Positions 46,901-59,249 of a stretch of DNA of 64,000 nucleotides are shown here, piece after piece (positions within the stretch are counted from its first letter, which is position 1; every line of letters begins with the position of its first letter). Below the pieces are notes generated by a model, which saw only the letters and a program-made list of their open reading frames with translations, made no database searches and was not told where the DNA came from. This DNA comes from Hermatobates lingyangjiaoensis. Its lineage: Eukaryota > Arthropoda > Insecta > Hemiptera > Hermatobatidae. Position numbers and translations under genes: made by a program. The DNA is taken from the NCBI GenBank assembly GCA_026182355.1, contig JAPFBL010000068.1, positions 5,521,001 through 5,585,000 of the forward strand, given 5' to 3'.

Positions 46901-48499
46901 AACACAATAGCCATCACATAACAATACGGATCAAAACTAAATTTTAATTACATTTAAAAATGTTAATCATTTTTAATAACAGATTAAAAAAATAATTATA
47001 TTTCCACCTGGAAGGATGAGTAATTATACTTAATTTTAAATTTCTAAGAAACTTGTTTACTTCTTACAAATTATTGAAGAAAATTCTATATTATATTTCA
47101 AAACTAGCCATTGGTACAGGGTTGGGAACCACTTAGCTTTCAGATTTTTGACTGACAGAAATAATTGCAAATGTTCTTTTATTTGAAACCACTAACCACT
47201 TGGTGTAGTGAAAAGGCAATAGGCAATGCTGCAAGTTAAGACGACATCCACTTGTTAAGGTTGATGTTGAAACAATAACAGTTTCGAGGACTCCCCAATG
47301 AAAGCTACGATTTGTCGACCTATAAGTGTCGGTTTCGATGGTACTCAGAAAACCTGAGTACCAGTATTCTAGTTCAGACGCTACTAAAATTGATCGATGT
47401 CTACTGAGCAGAGGCTGTAGTGACTTCACATGTCGCAAAGCTGGCACCACGGAGATGTACCTGCGTCTCAAACAGCAACAAGAAAATTGTTGACAATATA
47501 AGAACATGATCCAACCGTCTACCTAATGCTGGGTTTGAAACCACAGCCACCGGGGGTCCAAAACTATACGATGGACCCAGTGTAAATTTACGTAATATAC
47601 TTAGCCCTCTCATCATCAACTAGCAGGTCTTAACTGGTTTCTACTTATTGGAACAATATCGTTTCATAAACTATCAATCAATTGTAAGGAATTATCGGTT
47701 TTATACAATTTTCGTATTAGTTTTCCAGCTGCACGGTGCGGACCTAGCGGACAGGCTTTTGAAAATCAGAAGGTCTACAACACTAAGTAGGGGACCCTGA
47801 GCCACCATTATCAAATAATAGTGTCATTCTAGATCAGCTCTAATCATCAAGTAAAAGGAAAAGTAAAACTCTAATTCATATATCTTCAATTAAAAGTGAC
47901 ATCATTAATTGTCACATAATACCATAACAGATCAAAATAACAGAGCAAACGATAGCTCGAGATGAGTTCCAATTTTAAGGCAAACGATTAATGAAACTAA
48001 AGTGTACTTAAACACCACTTACACTAGTCATATGTACGGACAGATAATAGTGTACCTACAAATCAGTTGAAAAGTCAACAGATTTAGAGCGAGTAACAAA
48101 AAACAGTATTCACATGCTTTGTTTTGTGAAAATTACTTCGACTATTTGGGACATTAACTTGTAGTTAAAATTTTTTTTAGGCATTCTTGCTTCCTGTAGT
48201 TTCTTAATTTTCTTTAAGGTGCAGATGAAATTAACTTAATTTGACGGATACACAATTGGCTATTCATAGTCCCTACTAAATTTTTCGACAACTTCAAATG
48301 GTAATGAACTAGCGTTGTAATATTACTTTTGACTATATTTAAACTCCATTAGTAGTGGTTGAACATAGGATGAACTAAGACAAGCTTATTTTTAGAATCA
48401 GATATATTATTGGACTCGTTAGCTGTGGTGGTAAGCTCTAAGGTATCGTTTCCGCAACTGGACTTCGACACCAGAATCACCACCGTAGTAGACGGTGTC
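43977..48499. other. Intergenic; an unassigned open segment at 45.8-46.1 kb
   Basis: Apart from the island at 45295-45425, a minus-strand frame 46114-45845 ends FVVADSRCGWLY. It contains an internal acceptor-like TTTTCCACAG and is followed by a GTAAGT, but no family is recognised. A less AT-rich stretch 47150-47620 with a 124-codon minus-strand frame is also unidentified, perhaps an old repeat. Confidence 0.4.
45295..45425. promoter_or_regulatory. Small GC-enriched non-coding island with homeodomain words
   Basis: About 130 bp standing out from AT-rich flanks. It contains GACCCGCGGTGAACCC and GCTAATGCCAATTACTC, the latter with two ATTA/TAAT-type cores. No coding sense in any frame. Candidate conserved element only. 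Confidence 0.2.
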
Positions 48500-49050
48500 G
48501 GCTCTAATCAACATAGTTGTGGTTGCACATTCACTGTCCTGTGCTAAACTGTATTTCGAAGGCTCCGTCAGTCACAAAGGTGTTGTTGACTGTGGCAGCC
48601 CCTGTGATTACTCCTTGGCCGCTGCCAGATGATCCCCACACAGGTAATTACCAGTATTGTCTTCTCAGGCGAGCACGGCGGTGGTTGTCATGGCCTGCAC
48701 TGAGGCACGGCTTATTTCGACGCCTCAGACAGATGGTGGGGCGGGAGAGGGTTGTTGACTGCGGCGGCCTGCTCTGATGTCTCGTTAGCCGCCGCCGGAT
48801 CATCCCCACACAGGTAATTACCAGCCCGGTAATCCTGCCTACTAGTCCCAGTCATTTCTTAATTACGATAACCATCAGATAGCTCTTGTTAATTGCTAAT
48901 CACCTGGTTAGTCAGAAGGATGAAGGGTCACTGCTGCTCCGTAATTACGTCTGCCCCAGCTATGGCCATCTTCCTTAACTTCTACCCATTACAACTTCCA
49001 GCTTCTTTTTATCAATTAATGCGAGTATAGCAGCGCCTATAAAACCAAGT
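48500..49050. promoter_or_regulatory. GC-rich island with duplicated palindromic homeodomain sites
   Basis: Contains an internal imperfect duplication (about 48583-48652 and 48751-48822), each copy ending CCCCACACAGGTAATTACC. The palindrome GGTAATTACC is at 48643-48652 and 48813-48822. Further TAATTA/AATTA words follow: TTAATTACG, GTTAATTGC, CGTAATTACG and TCAATTAATG. The density of such sites is typical of a developmental enhancer. The plus-strand open frame 48517-48777 spans the first copy and most of the second but shows no known domain. The alternative reading of CACACAG/GTAATT as splice donors cannot be ruled out. Confidence 0.35.
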
Positions 49051-51889
49051 AAATTACTTCCTTTCGTCATAAGTTGCCTACTGTATAGAAGGGCAGAATT
49101 CTTCAAAAACAGATGCCGACTTTGCGTATGTGTAAGGCTCAAAGTTCAGTTAATAGCAGTTAATATGTTACAGTTATGACACTGAGGAGCTAGAGAACAA
49201 AATAGTATTTGGTTCATCTTTTGAATTAATTTACCTAATCATATGAGCAGTCTAAGGTATTATGTGATTCATCTAATGTGTTTAGGAGCAGCATAACGAA
49301 TAATATGGCTCACATAGTGACCTGATGTCCTCAGCCTAAAAGTTCAATTGTCCCGATGTAATCAAGTTCTGAAACCCTTGTTAACATAAAAACTGAAAGT
49401 TGTAAGTAAACTTGAGAAAAAAACACTATGAAGCAGCATACAATACTGTTAATGAATTAACATAGCCCCTAGAAAAATGTTTGCCACTCCACTATTAAAT
49501 GAGCAATATCACACAGCAGCGATTCACTCTGGCTTCCGGACTTGTCAGGTGTTCAAGAGTTAAACCTTAGCTGTTCTATATAACCAAACTTTTATTAACA
49601 AATAAAAAACTTGGAGTGATGTACATTCAACTTCAGATAAGTAAACCTATTGTCATATATCTTGAAGAAAACATTTTAGATTTGTAGGAATCATTTCGCT
49701 AATAACAGTCAAGGTATGTAAAGTTCTGACTCTGCAGTTTAGTATCCAATATTGGGAAATTTCAAAAATTATGTCTCCATACAAAAAATAGTTTAATATC
49801 AAAACTCTGATTTGTATGGAGACGTAATTTTTGAAATTTTCCAATCTGAGTAAATCCACACTATAACAGATTGCTCAAGTAATGAATTTAAGATCTAAGT
49901 ATCTTACTGTAAACAAACTAAAGTAAACATAGAATAAATAAATTTTGAAGGATTTCGCTTATTGATATCTGCTTGATATCATTTTTTTATATATATTTTT
50001 ACGATGTTTTCTGGATACGTATGGGTAAGTGTGTCTAAAATATTGTAATACTCTCCAAATCACACTGTTTGGCGAATCTGAATAAAATTCGTCAGATGTA
50101 GTCTCTGTAGAAATCTGACCTATTGTTTTTTGGTAAATAAAATAAGTAACTATGTTTTTGTAAAATAACAAAATGATTGTTTTTCGCTCTTCTTTTTATT
50201 CTGAAAATTTTATTTGTTATATTTAGTATTACACTTATGTAAGTGTAACATGAAATATGTTCTCCACCGAAGGATTGTGGGAGGCAGTTATGTAATATTT
50301 TTGATCCTACTTATAATTAACCTGAAAGTACTTTTGATTTAATTGAACTTAAAGAACAATTAGATAAAGATTAATTTGACTAACAATTAATACTAAGAAT
50401 TGTTCTTGATTTGCAGACAATCACCAGTTAAATGTTTCCTGAATTTTTTTTGTTCTTGGCTACATTCAAAGGTAATGTTTAAACACAAACAAATGCGTAT
50501 ATTTTATAATATAAAAATACTTGTCCTCCCAGAAAATGTCAACATTTTGAAGACATTACGAGAAGGATTCTTTAAGCCATTGGTATTGAATGTATCTGTA
50601 TCATTCTTATGGGCATTGCTCTCCACTACTTACTAAAATTATTTTATTTAATGAAAATGACTTTTTAAAAGAAGTTTATATCTTAAAAAAGAATAAGTAA
50701 ATGTATTTTTAATGTTATTTAGCTTATTTTTTGTCTGCTTCTGGCTAGGAACAGTATGAGTATTAGGTGCGGTTAGGCGTAGAAAGCTTGCTGTTAGTAC
50801 TGAAGATTCAGATCTCAGCCACCACACCAGAGACACAAGCAAGAGCTAATGCGGCATGTATCATGAGCGAAGAAAACCCAAGCAGCTCCTGACATCAGCG
50901 TACTCTGAATATCCCAGAACATTTGTAGAATTACAAAACTGCAGAAAACAGTTACTTCTGACTACTAATATTTGTTCATTTCTTAAAAGTTACTGTACAT
51001 CTTTTCTTGGGCAAGATTTTTGAGTACCTAAAACTAGTATCTGTTTTAGTATAATTCATTTCTAGGTTGTTCTCTGTATTTGGAACTAACTTTTGAATAC
51101 TTGCGCGCATTATATTATTTACTTTAAATATATTAAGCCCCATTTACATCTAGGATGAAGTGTAAATGATTCAATTTATAAATGCAAGAGAGCTACATGA
51201 TATCCCTCCCACCCCTTTGTTTGCCTCTTAGTAATTGTGGTAGACGAATATAGAGGTCGCAGAGAAGGTAAGACGCGGTGCCGAGACTGTGGGATGCTAA
51301 GTAGGTACTCCTTGAAGAATCATACCCTCGAAGTGGGCAGGGTTCTTTTTATAACTGAAGTAGTTGACAATTAACAAATGAGCTATATTTTCCTCCAAGA
51401 ATATCAGTAAAGGTGAAAGCAGTTTATTAGAGTGAGTTTATAGGTAACAACAAAGGTTTAGAGTTACGTGCTGTCTCCCAAAAGTCAAAGAAAGGCTCTG
51501 ACGGAAGACCTCTTCATGGACATTTATTGTCTTCGGTGCCTCATTCTCTTCACACATGTTAAACTTATGTCCTTTGTTTTACTCTTGTCAGATCACTCGT
51601 TAATATTCAGTCCCTACATGTAAACTTCATCTCAATCCTTTGTATCTTCCATCTTCTATCTACAAGTTTAGTCATTTTTCTTTCAACATTTCGCTCTTGA
51701 ATTTGACACTTCTCAGTTTTTATACTTCATATCTTGTTTCTTATGTTTTCTTTAATCTAATTTGTTTTCTCCTAACTTGTTACTCATTACTTTTTTCTGT
51801 ACTAAAAATTTTCTATAGAATTAATTAAAATGAAAAATGATAAAATTAGTGATAAGTTGAACAATTTAACGACAATCTTAGATTCGAGA
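49051..51889. other. Intergenic, AT-rich, mostly featureless
   Basis: Apart from fold-back element L nothing was identified. A GC-shifted patch 51200-51310 with CCCTTTGTTTGCC could be a small conserved element. Confidence 0.45.
49750..49905. mobile_element. Fold-back element L (family 2), arms only
   Basis: AATTTCAAAAATTATGTCTC (49759-49778) pairs with GAGACGTAATTTTTGAAATT (49819-49838). The family 2 end GAGTAAATCCACACTATAAC and GATTGCTCAAGTAATG follows. No ribozyme-like core remains. Confidence 0.8.
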
Positions 51890-52135
51890 ATTTCAAAAAT
51901 TACGTCTCCACATACAAAAGAGTTTAGTATCCAAACGAACATCTACAAAGGACTGAGGTCATTCCTGTGCCAACAGCATCTCATAGTGGAGCTCTAAATC
52001 TGAAGAACACTAAATGTTCCTAACGCGTTGTTTGTTTTGATATTCTTCAACTCTTTTTTTGTGTGGAGATAAAATTTTTGAAACTAAACAGTATGAGTAA
52101 ATACCACACTATAAGAGATTGCACAAGTAACGAGC
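51890..52135. mobile_element. Fold-back element M (family 2)
   Basis: ATTTCAAAAATTACGTCTCC pairs with GTGTGGAGATAAAATTTTTG. The right arm has CTGAAGAACACTAAATGTTC followed by CTAACGCGTTG, where the GAAA box reads CTAA. It ends with the family 2 terminus TACCACACTATAAGAGATTG. Confidence 0.82.
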
Positions 52136-55100
52136 AATCTTAGAATCTACAATACAATCCTCAAAGTTCAGAGTCAGTGAATGTGAGTTTCCTACTTACA
52201 ATATCACAAGTTACATCAAAATTTCACAAACTTATCAGAATACTTAAAATAAAAAATAAGGTAAACTCAAACAAAAATTGCTTCGGTAGTAAAAATTAAA
52301 ATGAAAAAATACGAAAACTTATTACTTTGAAATTTGAAAAGTAAATATATAAATAAAAATTTTATATGATAAATACGTATATTTACCTACATAAATATTT
52401 TTATATTTGTTAGAACAAAAGGAAGACAATTAAATTTACTGAAAGTTTTATAAATGTGCCATTTGTTTACATTTCACCTGTAATGTGTGAAGCCTGCATC
52501 ACGAATAAATTTTAAATTAAATGAATTATTTAGGTTCAACTTTCTTAAACAAAAAAAATATAGACTTCTTATTTTGTTAATAATATTAATAAACATATTG
52601 AACATTCTCAGGGTTCTAATATTTAGTCTTTTCTTTTACAGTTATACAACGAGTTATAACAATGAAACTGTAGTAAATGCATTGCAAAGGATTGTATTGC
52701 CAAAATCTTCCTAAAAGAATGTGATGTAAAATATTTTAATTAAATAAATCATTTCAGAACAATCAATATTCAATAAAAAATATTTTTAAATTTATTTTAC
52801 CAACCTGGATACGTGAAAGTCATACCTATATTTGTTAATTATTTTTATGAACATTAAACATTGATTGATAGATCCATTACTAACGACTGTACTAAAGGCT
52901 TTAACCTTTAGATTCTATATTGAGACATAACTTTTGACTAACTAAAGTGTATTTAAAGTAAAGTAAGCTTATCTTAAAATTTTAAATTTAAATTTTAATT
53001 TAATTTTATTTAATTTTATTTTAAATTTTTAATTTTTACTTTACATTAAGAACAGTATCGTAAGAATGAACATATTTTTTGTCGTGATTCTGACGGATTT
53101 ACACGTTTTCAGGTCTCCTAAGTTAATTTTAAAAAAATTTGATGATAGTCGCTATGCATTTGGATGAATCATATTGATATTACCCCAAAAATAGTTTTTG
53201 GGTAATATTGCTTGATGAAGCATATTTTCCAGCCATTTAACGTGATCTCTCGAATTCTTTCGACAGGGACATCTTTCTTCCTCTATCATCCTCATTCAAT
53301 TAAAACTTGTAAATATATATCAAATAAATAGTCATAAGTTTGCATTAAGAGTAAACTAACAAACGTTTGTATAATGTTTGTAAATCAGTGGCATTTTGAT
53401 CTCATGAGTATAGTCCGTACTTTTTTTCGCGATCTAAAACTATTTGTGATCAGTTTGGAATATAAAAACAGCCAATCACAGATAACTGACAGTTTGCGTT
53501 ACGTGGTATCGTATAATACCTCTGTGCCATATGGAAAACCCAGAATAAAGTAAAATAATATCTCATAATTCGTCAAAGGTTAATTCACAATGTACTCAAG
53601 AATTTAAATCAGTGAAATAAAAAAAAATTGTTTGGAATAGAACCCATACAAATGATGTTTGGAATCTATCTTGCAACAGATAACTATGTAATGTTAATTC
53701 ATGTTGCATATTTATTCTCTGGACATTTTTGATTTTTTTTATCACAAGGGTGAGAGAATTCTAATTTCTTAATAAATAAACCATGTCTTGTCAAAATGTT
53801 AGTAATTTTCATTTACTTTAGTAATTTCAGTCATTTTCGTAGTGAAGCTCCTTAACCACATTGTGATGGGTTTCTCACAATATGTGGTAATAGAATCATT
53901 TTCATGAGATTTTTTTCTTAAATAGATCTTTTTGATACAGATTAAGACGTTCATAAAAAAATATTAAGTTCATACCAGATTAAGATAAAATCAGATTATA
54001 CTTAGGCAGGATCAGCTCTTAGCGAGTTACATCTCGAAGTAGTCTGTGACATCAGAGCGCATATCAAAGTGGCGCCTGATAAACTAAACTGTAACTTATA
54101 CTGCTAATGAAAAAAAATGGATTTCACAGATTTACAAAGCATGAAGTGCTCTAAATACATTTCTCATGGTGTTACACTGCATGTACCTGGGTGGCCGACT
54201 ACGGAGGCCATTCGACCACTCCACAAGCCGCACCATTCAACAGATCGTAATGACATTTGACAGCCATGTAGTTCTACATGTGAAAAGAACTTTATTTTAT
54301 TCGGATACTATTGGAATATAGTACAGGTATATTATCGTTGTTTATGCTAAATCAGTTACTAAGTCAAACTACTACTCTGTTTTGTAATAAGTATTGCCTC
54401 ATTACTTGCATGATTATTACAAGACTTAAATTATATGGACTTGGAAAATGGATGAGATTCTATGACACTAAAATGAGAGCCATTAAGTTCCATCTCCACG
54501 ATACCTTGTCAGAATTCTTTGCAAAAATGACCCATTTCGTTATAACATTTGATGTATAGAGCTACATAAAAATAAATGAAGTCATAACATTTTTCAACTC
54601 AACGAGTTTGATAATGTATATACAGTAAAGTTGACTGTAGTCCACTAGAGATTTTTTAATATTATTGCGTTTTTGAACGAACATGTTCAACCATTTCATA
54701 AATGATGACTTTCTAAACAACTGGTTTAATTTTGGTTATTTAATGGCAGTGATATTATAGGCTTAAACTGCCAATTATTATGAACACTATAATATACGGT
54801 AGTATTTGTTGCAATGTATTGTATTATAAATGTGGTTGGTAACTGCATTATAAAAACAAAGTTAAAGCAAATTTCGCATTATAAAAAAAACTAACCTTTG
54901 TGTGAAAGCAATTAAAAACACGGACATTTTTATTCAAGAAAATGCATCAACAATCGAGTCATTTAAATTATTTTTCTACAAGGCTTAAATTACTTAATAT
55001 CTAAATTTAAACCTCTTATTTGACTGTAATAGTTAAAAAAAAAACTACTTTTTAAATTAACTTGTAAAATAGAAACATAATATTTCTGATTCTTAGGAAT

Positions 55101-56204
55101 AAATATTATTAATAAGATCTAAATAGGTCTTTGTAAACTGCAATTAAAATATGTTACTATATTACATGTACTTATACTTGTTCTAAAAAGTAACGCAGTG
55201 GTTAGTTCATTGATACTTTACAATAAAGCCGTTAACTTTAAATGAGTCCTCTTCCAATTATATTACTGGAATGCAGTATTAAAGTTCACTAACCAGGCAT
55301 CCTTTGGATAAAAACTGTGCATAATATTACATTGAATAGATCGAAAAAACTCAAAGAAATTGATCCACATTCATCCTTTCTAAAACTAAAAAAAAATAAT
55401 CGTATTGTAAATAACAGGTTGACTGATGGACATAACCGACCGGCATTGACAACTCGATCGTCACAATGTGTGAAGAATAAAGGGACTTTCTATTTCAAAG
55501 AGACCAAATAAAACTAATAGAATAACACGAAGTCATAATAAGTGGGCAGAATAATAAAGAAACAGAAAGGAATTCAAAATATAGTATAGGATGAAAGAAA
55601 ACGATTACACGTTTTTACAATCTTTTGTACAATAGACTAGCGATGTCAGTACATTGGTAGGTAAGCAGTTAGGTATGGTAGATAGAGAGGTAGGTAAGCA
55701 GTTCGGTGTATTAGGTAAGTAAGTAGGTAAGAGTAGTAAAGCGTGGAGAAAAACAGAACTACACACTCGGATGTTCTGGAAGACGGACAAGTTGTGGTAG
55801 AGGTGGAAAAGAGAATGTCAGTGGTGAGACGATTTATTTATCTTAAAATGTTGCTAACAACACCTGTAGCGCAAATAATAATAGTAATAATAATAATAAT
55901 GTATTTTATAATAACAATAATAAAAAATATACATTTGGTAGAAACCAACGAGTATAAAACCTATTTTTATATGAACATAACAATGGTTGGTAGCTAGTGT
56001 ACCTACATCAATTAAAAACAACTTAAACTTCTATGATATTAGACTTTCTTGTTCCTTACCTCTCATGCTTTTTAAGTATATTTGTGACAGATAACAGTAA
56101 AACTGAAAATGCATGATCACGTATATGCATTTTTTATTATATGTTCGAATCATTTGGGGTAGTATACAGGGTGTAAACATTCAAAAATGACCACTTGTTT
56201 TGCA
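52136..56204. other. Intergenic, AT-rich, no gene recognised
   Basis: Apart from the island near 54.0-54.3 kb, it holds a GTAGGTAAG-rich simple stretch at 55655-55735 and an (AAT)n-like tract at 55876-55900. Short open frames lack motifs. Confidence 0.5.
54005..54280. promoter_or_regulatory. Small GC-enriched island, possible regulatory element
   Basis: Includes CATATCAAAGTGGCGCC and CCTGATAAAC (TCF-like ATCAAAG), then a second GC-rich patch near 54190-54270. No coding signature and no repeat relation noticed. Weak. Confidence 0.2.
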
Positions 56205-56715
56205 TCTGGAATTGTTTTTTTTTTTTACTTCAATAAGACCACATGTAGTAGGTGTGATTCACAGGTGTTATGGCCATTTCAGACACGGCTTAGGTGTAGT
56301 CGACTTGAGGGTGATCTGGTCGCACCAATGTAGGAGGCTTTCTTAGAGCACCTGTCCAGGGAGGACGGAGAGAGGTAGGTCGGGAGTGCGTGGTCAATCG
56401 GCCACCATGAGTGACTAACGCAATTGGTCGCACAAGCTGCCTTTTGTTGGCTTAACATGGCCACGCGTGACCTCCTTCCTGGCGTTCGACACGCTTCTCC
56501 TACCGGCTTATTTACTTTCTCCTCGAAACATTCAATATTTTATCGAATTCGACCCCAGGGCCCCGTCAGCATATCAGCTTTGTACCTCTCTTAGACCAAC
56601 ATCTACCAGCTGCGCAAGGTCTCAAAGAGTGTGTGACTCGGGGATTGTAGCAGTGTGATTGAATTCCAGACACCGGTCGTAACAACTGCATCGATTCGAT
56701 TCACGGGTGCAATTG
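56205..56715. promoter_or_regulatory. GC-rich island of about 0.5 kb; candidate regulatory element
   Basis: Clear compositional island in AT-rich DNA, with words such as CACAGGTGTTATGG, GCAATTGGTCGC, CCTTTTGTTGGC (Sox-like) and CATGGCCACGCGTGACC. Short open frames on both strands have no recognisable domain. Candidate distal element; function is inferred. Confidence 0.28.
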
Positions 56716-57075
56716 CTCTGGTACATGTTCATTATACCTCATTATAAAGTAATTAAACGTTTAAATCAAGAAACGTTGGACATTTTTTTAAACACAATTT
56801 AAATATCACCTGACAAACATTTTATCAAGTTATCTGATTGCAAGAGTTTTTTTTCAGTTTTATTTGAACCTTTAATTTGAATACAAACTTCTCACATTTT
56901 ATTGCACATAACTTTATGATTTTTTTTCAGTAAAAAACCAAACGGTTCATTGAAAAAGTAAATTAAATAAGAAATAATAAAAAAAGAGTTGCTCGTAAAC
57001 TTGAAGAAGGAAAAAGTACAAAAGGTCTAGTTAAACTTTTTTTAAGCAAGTGTTAATAAGATTTATGCCAATAAA

Positions 57076-57855
57076 TTTTATTTGACTCATGTTGCACTAA
57101 GTTTCTCAATCTTTCTCACATAGGTTCTCCATGTTTGTGGAACAAGATAGATTAATTCTCTAAAATTTGTATTTTCATGTGGCATGTTAGAAACCTCGTT
57201 GACCATTTTCAATGATTATTAAAACTACACTCAAAAAAAATAGCTAGTTCTAAATAGAAAACATTAACAAAAATAAATAAACACTAAAAATGAAATTCAA
57301 ACATTATATTTGGTATGAAGTTGTAAGAAGGTAATTGGAGATGATGAGGTTTCACGATAATACTGCTTCCATTATAAGAAGACCATGAGAGACTAACATA
57401 ACATACAAATCATGAAGGCGATATTTATAACAGAAAAACAATCAGTCATCAATGCTCAAGGTGGAGGGCTCACATGAATGCTGAAACAATATGAAGGAAA
57501 TACAACAACCCAGGCAGGAAAGCACAAAGAAGCCAGCCTGCCCTTTGTGATCAACACTGATGACGGAACCACGGCCGATGTGAAACCCCACCAACTACCT
57601 TCTTACAACCTCCTACAAAATATCAAGTTTGAAGTTTACTTTTACTGTTTAGCTATTTGTGTTAATGTTATATATTTAGATTTGAGCTATGTTTTTCGAG
57701 TAAGGTTTAGCAATCCTTGAAAATGGTCAACGAGGATCAAAACATGCCATACGAAAATACAAATTTTAGAGAACTAATCTATCTTGTTCCACAAACATGG
57801 AGAACCCGTGTGAGAAAGTTGAAAAACTTAGTGGAAAATGTATCAAATTAAATAT
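57076..57855. mobile_element. Fold-back element N (family 6), the largest
   Basis: Arms of about 200 bp (57076-57290 and 57640-57855), for example GGTTCTCCATGTTTGTGGAA and its complement, both with a TTGAAAATGGTCAACGAGG motif. A nested inner pair GTTGTAAGAAGGTAATTGG / CCAACTACCTTCTTACAAC encloses 57400-57580, where a plus-strand frame reads AGKHKEASLPFVINTDDG. I do not recognise it. A lone arm recurs at 62035-62180. Confidence 0.85.
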
Positions 57856-58309
57856 GTATATTTATTCATCATTAACTGTATGAATTATTTAAAACAATAA
57901 TTATGTCTTACTCATTGAATTTGCTAAATGTAATATGGGATCAATGAAGGGGAAAATGATGGATTCGTCACTTGATTTTCTCAGATGCAGGAACTGGGGT
58001 TCAAATCCTTTAACCGAAGGATAGGTATCTGCAAGGGAAAGTTTGTAGGGTAACTTCCTTGTATTAGTCGTAGGGTTTAATAGTTTTGACTTAAAGTGTG
58101 CCTCCGGGACTTTATCATTAATATTGCTTGCTGTCTCAACTAAAGCGACATGGTTAGTTCTCTTGTCACTTAAAAAGGTCGTTATCATATTTTGTAGAAC
58201 TAACTTTATATGATCATAACTACATTAAAGTACGAGTACATTAGAAAAAAACTATGAATGAAGCTGAAAGTAACATCCATATAAAAAAAAAAAAGATTTT
58301 GTCAGAACA

Positions 58310-59060
58310 TTGCTTAGGCATAACTTAGACTCATTTCAAGAAACCGAATCCACCCTAAGCAAAATTCCTGTCTGTCGGTTTGTCATTTTGTGGTTTTTCC
58401 GCAAAATTTTGTCACAAGTAAACTCATCCACCATAAGACATAGCATGCTGAAACTTTGACAGTACACTTGTGTATGTCCAATTAAAATATAAGCTTTGAA
58501 TGGATTGGAAATACAACGTAAAAGCGAAGTTATGAACTTTTAAGCTGTCTTTGGCTAACTTCACAGACATGTTTATTTTGTAAATACACGGTATAGCAAG
58601 TAGGTATTGCTAGTTGATTTCAACTTCATTTGAATTTAAGCTCCCAGCAAGGGATAATTGACAAGATGTTTCCCGAAGTTCAAGACCTGCTATCTATTCA
58701 GAATAACTGGCTTTGTGAATGTGCAATTCTCACCCCTACAAATGAGCAGGCAGGAAAAATCAATAAACAAGTTCTTGCACTATATCAAGCTGAGGAAAGA
58801 ACTTTCAAGTAAACAGAGTGATTAGTGATGAGGAAGCAGTTCATTATCCAATTGAATTTCTTAACTCCGTGACTGCTCCTGGACTACCTGCTCATGACTT
58901 AAAACTTAAAGTGGTGGCTCCAATCATGCTGTTACGAAAATGAGTGCCCCAAAAATGTGCAACGGGACACGACTACGAATTCGTGCTTTGGGCAGATACG
59001 TCACAGAGGGTCTCTCAGGAGGGTCATTTAAAGTTTATCTGCATTTACGTGAACATGATT
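58310..59060 (+). mobile_element. Second Helitron helicase relic
   Basis: Closely related to 11145-11935, with the same upstream unit (CTGTCGGTTTGTC etc.). A helicase frame reads IIDKMFPEVQDLLSIQNNWL then CECAILTPTNEQAGKINKQV (from about 58648). After a frame break comes APKMCNGTRLRIRALGRYVT (from about 58952), matching the PKLCNGTRL block of Helitron Pif1 helicases. Several frameshifts. No 3' hairpin was found before the LINE, which begins 190 bp further on. Confidence 0.8.
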
Positions 59061-59249
59061 GCATTAAAAAGGAAGGTGATCGATGACCCAACAGATTACG
59101 AGTAGTTTAGTTATAAATAAGATTTTATCAAAAACAACATTAACCATATAGATAACAAAACTAATGAAAACAATATTCCGTGCAATATTGTATTTATATT
59201 TATGGTACATAACCAAGAATTGAAAGGTCTTAAAGTGGGTCCTTCAATT

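Noticed and set aside
47117..47133. hAT terminal repeat (CAGGGTTGGGAACCACT)
   Set aside because: No matching opposite end, duplication or transposase piece within several kb.
48517..48777. Protein-coding gene in the GC-rich island
   Set aside because: The frame spans an imperfect non-coding-looking duplication and shows no domain; low stop density follows from GC content.
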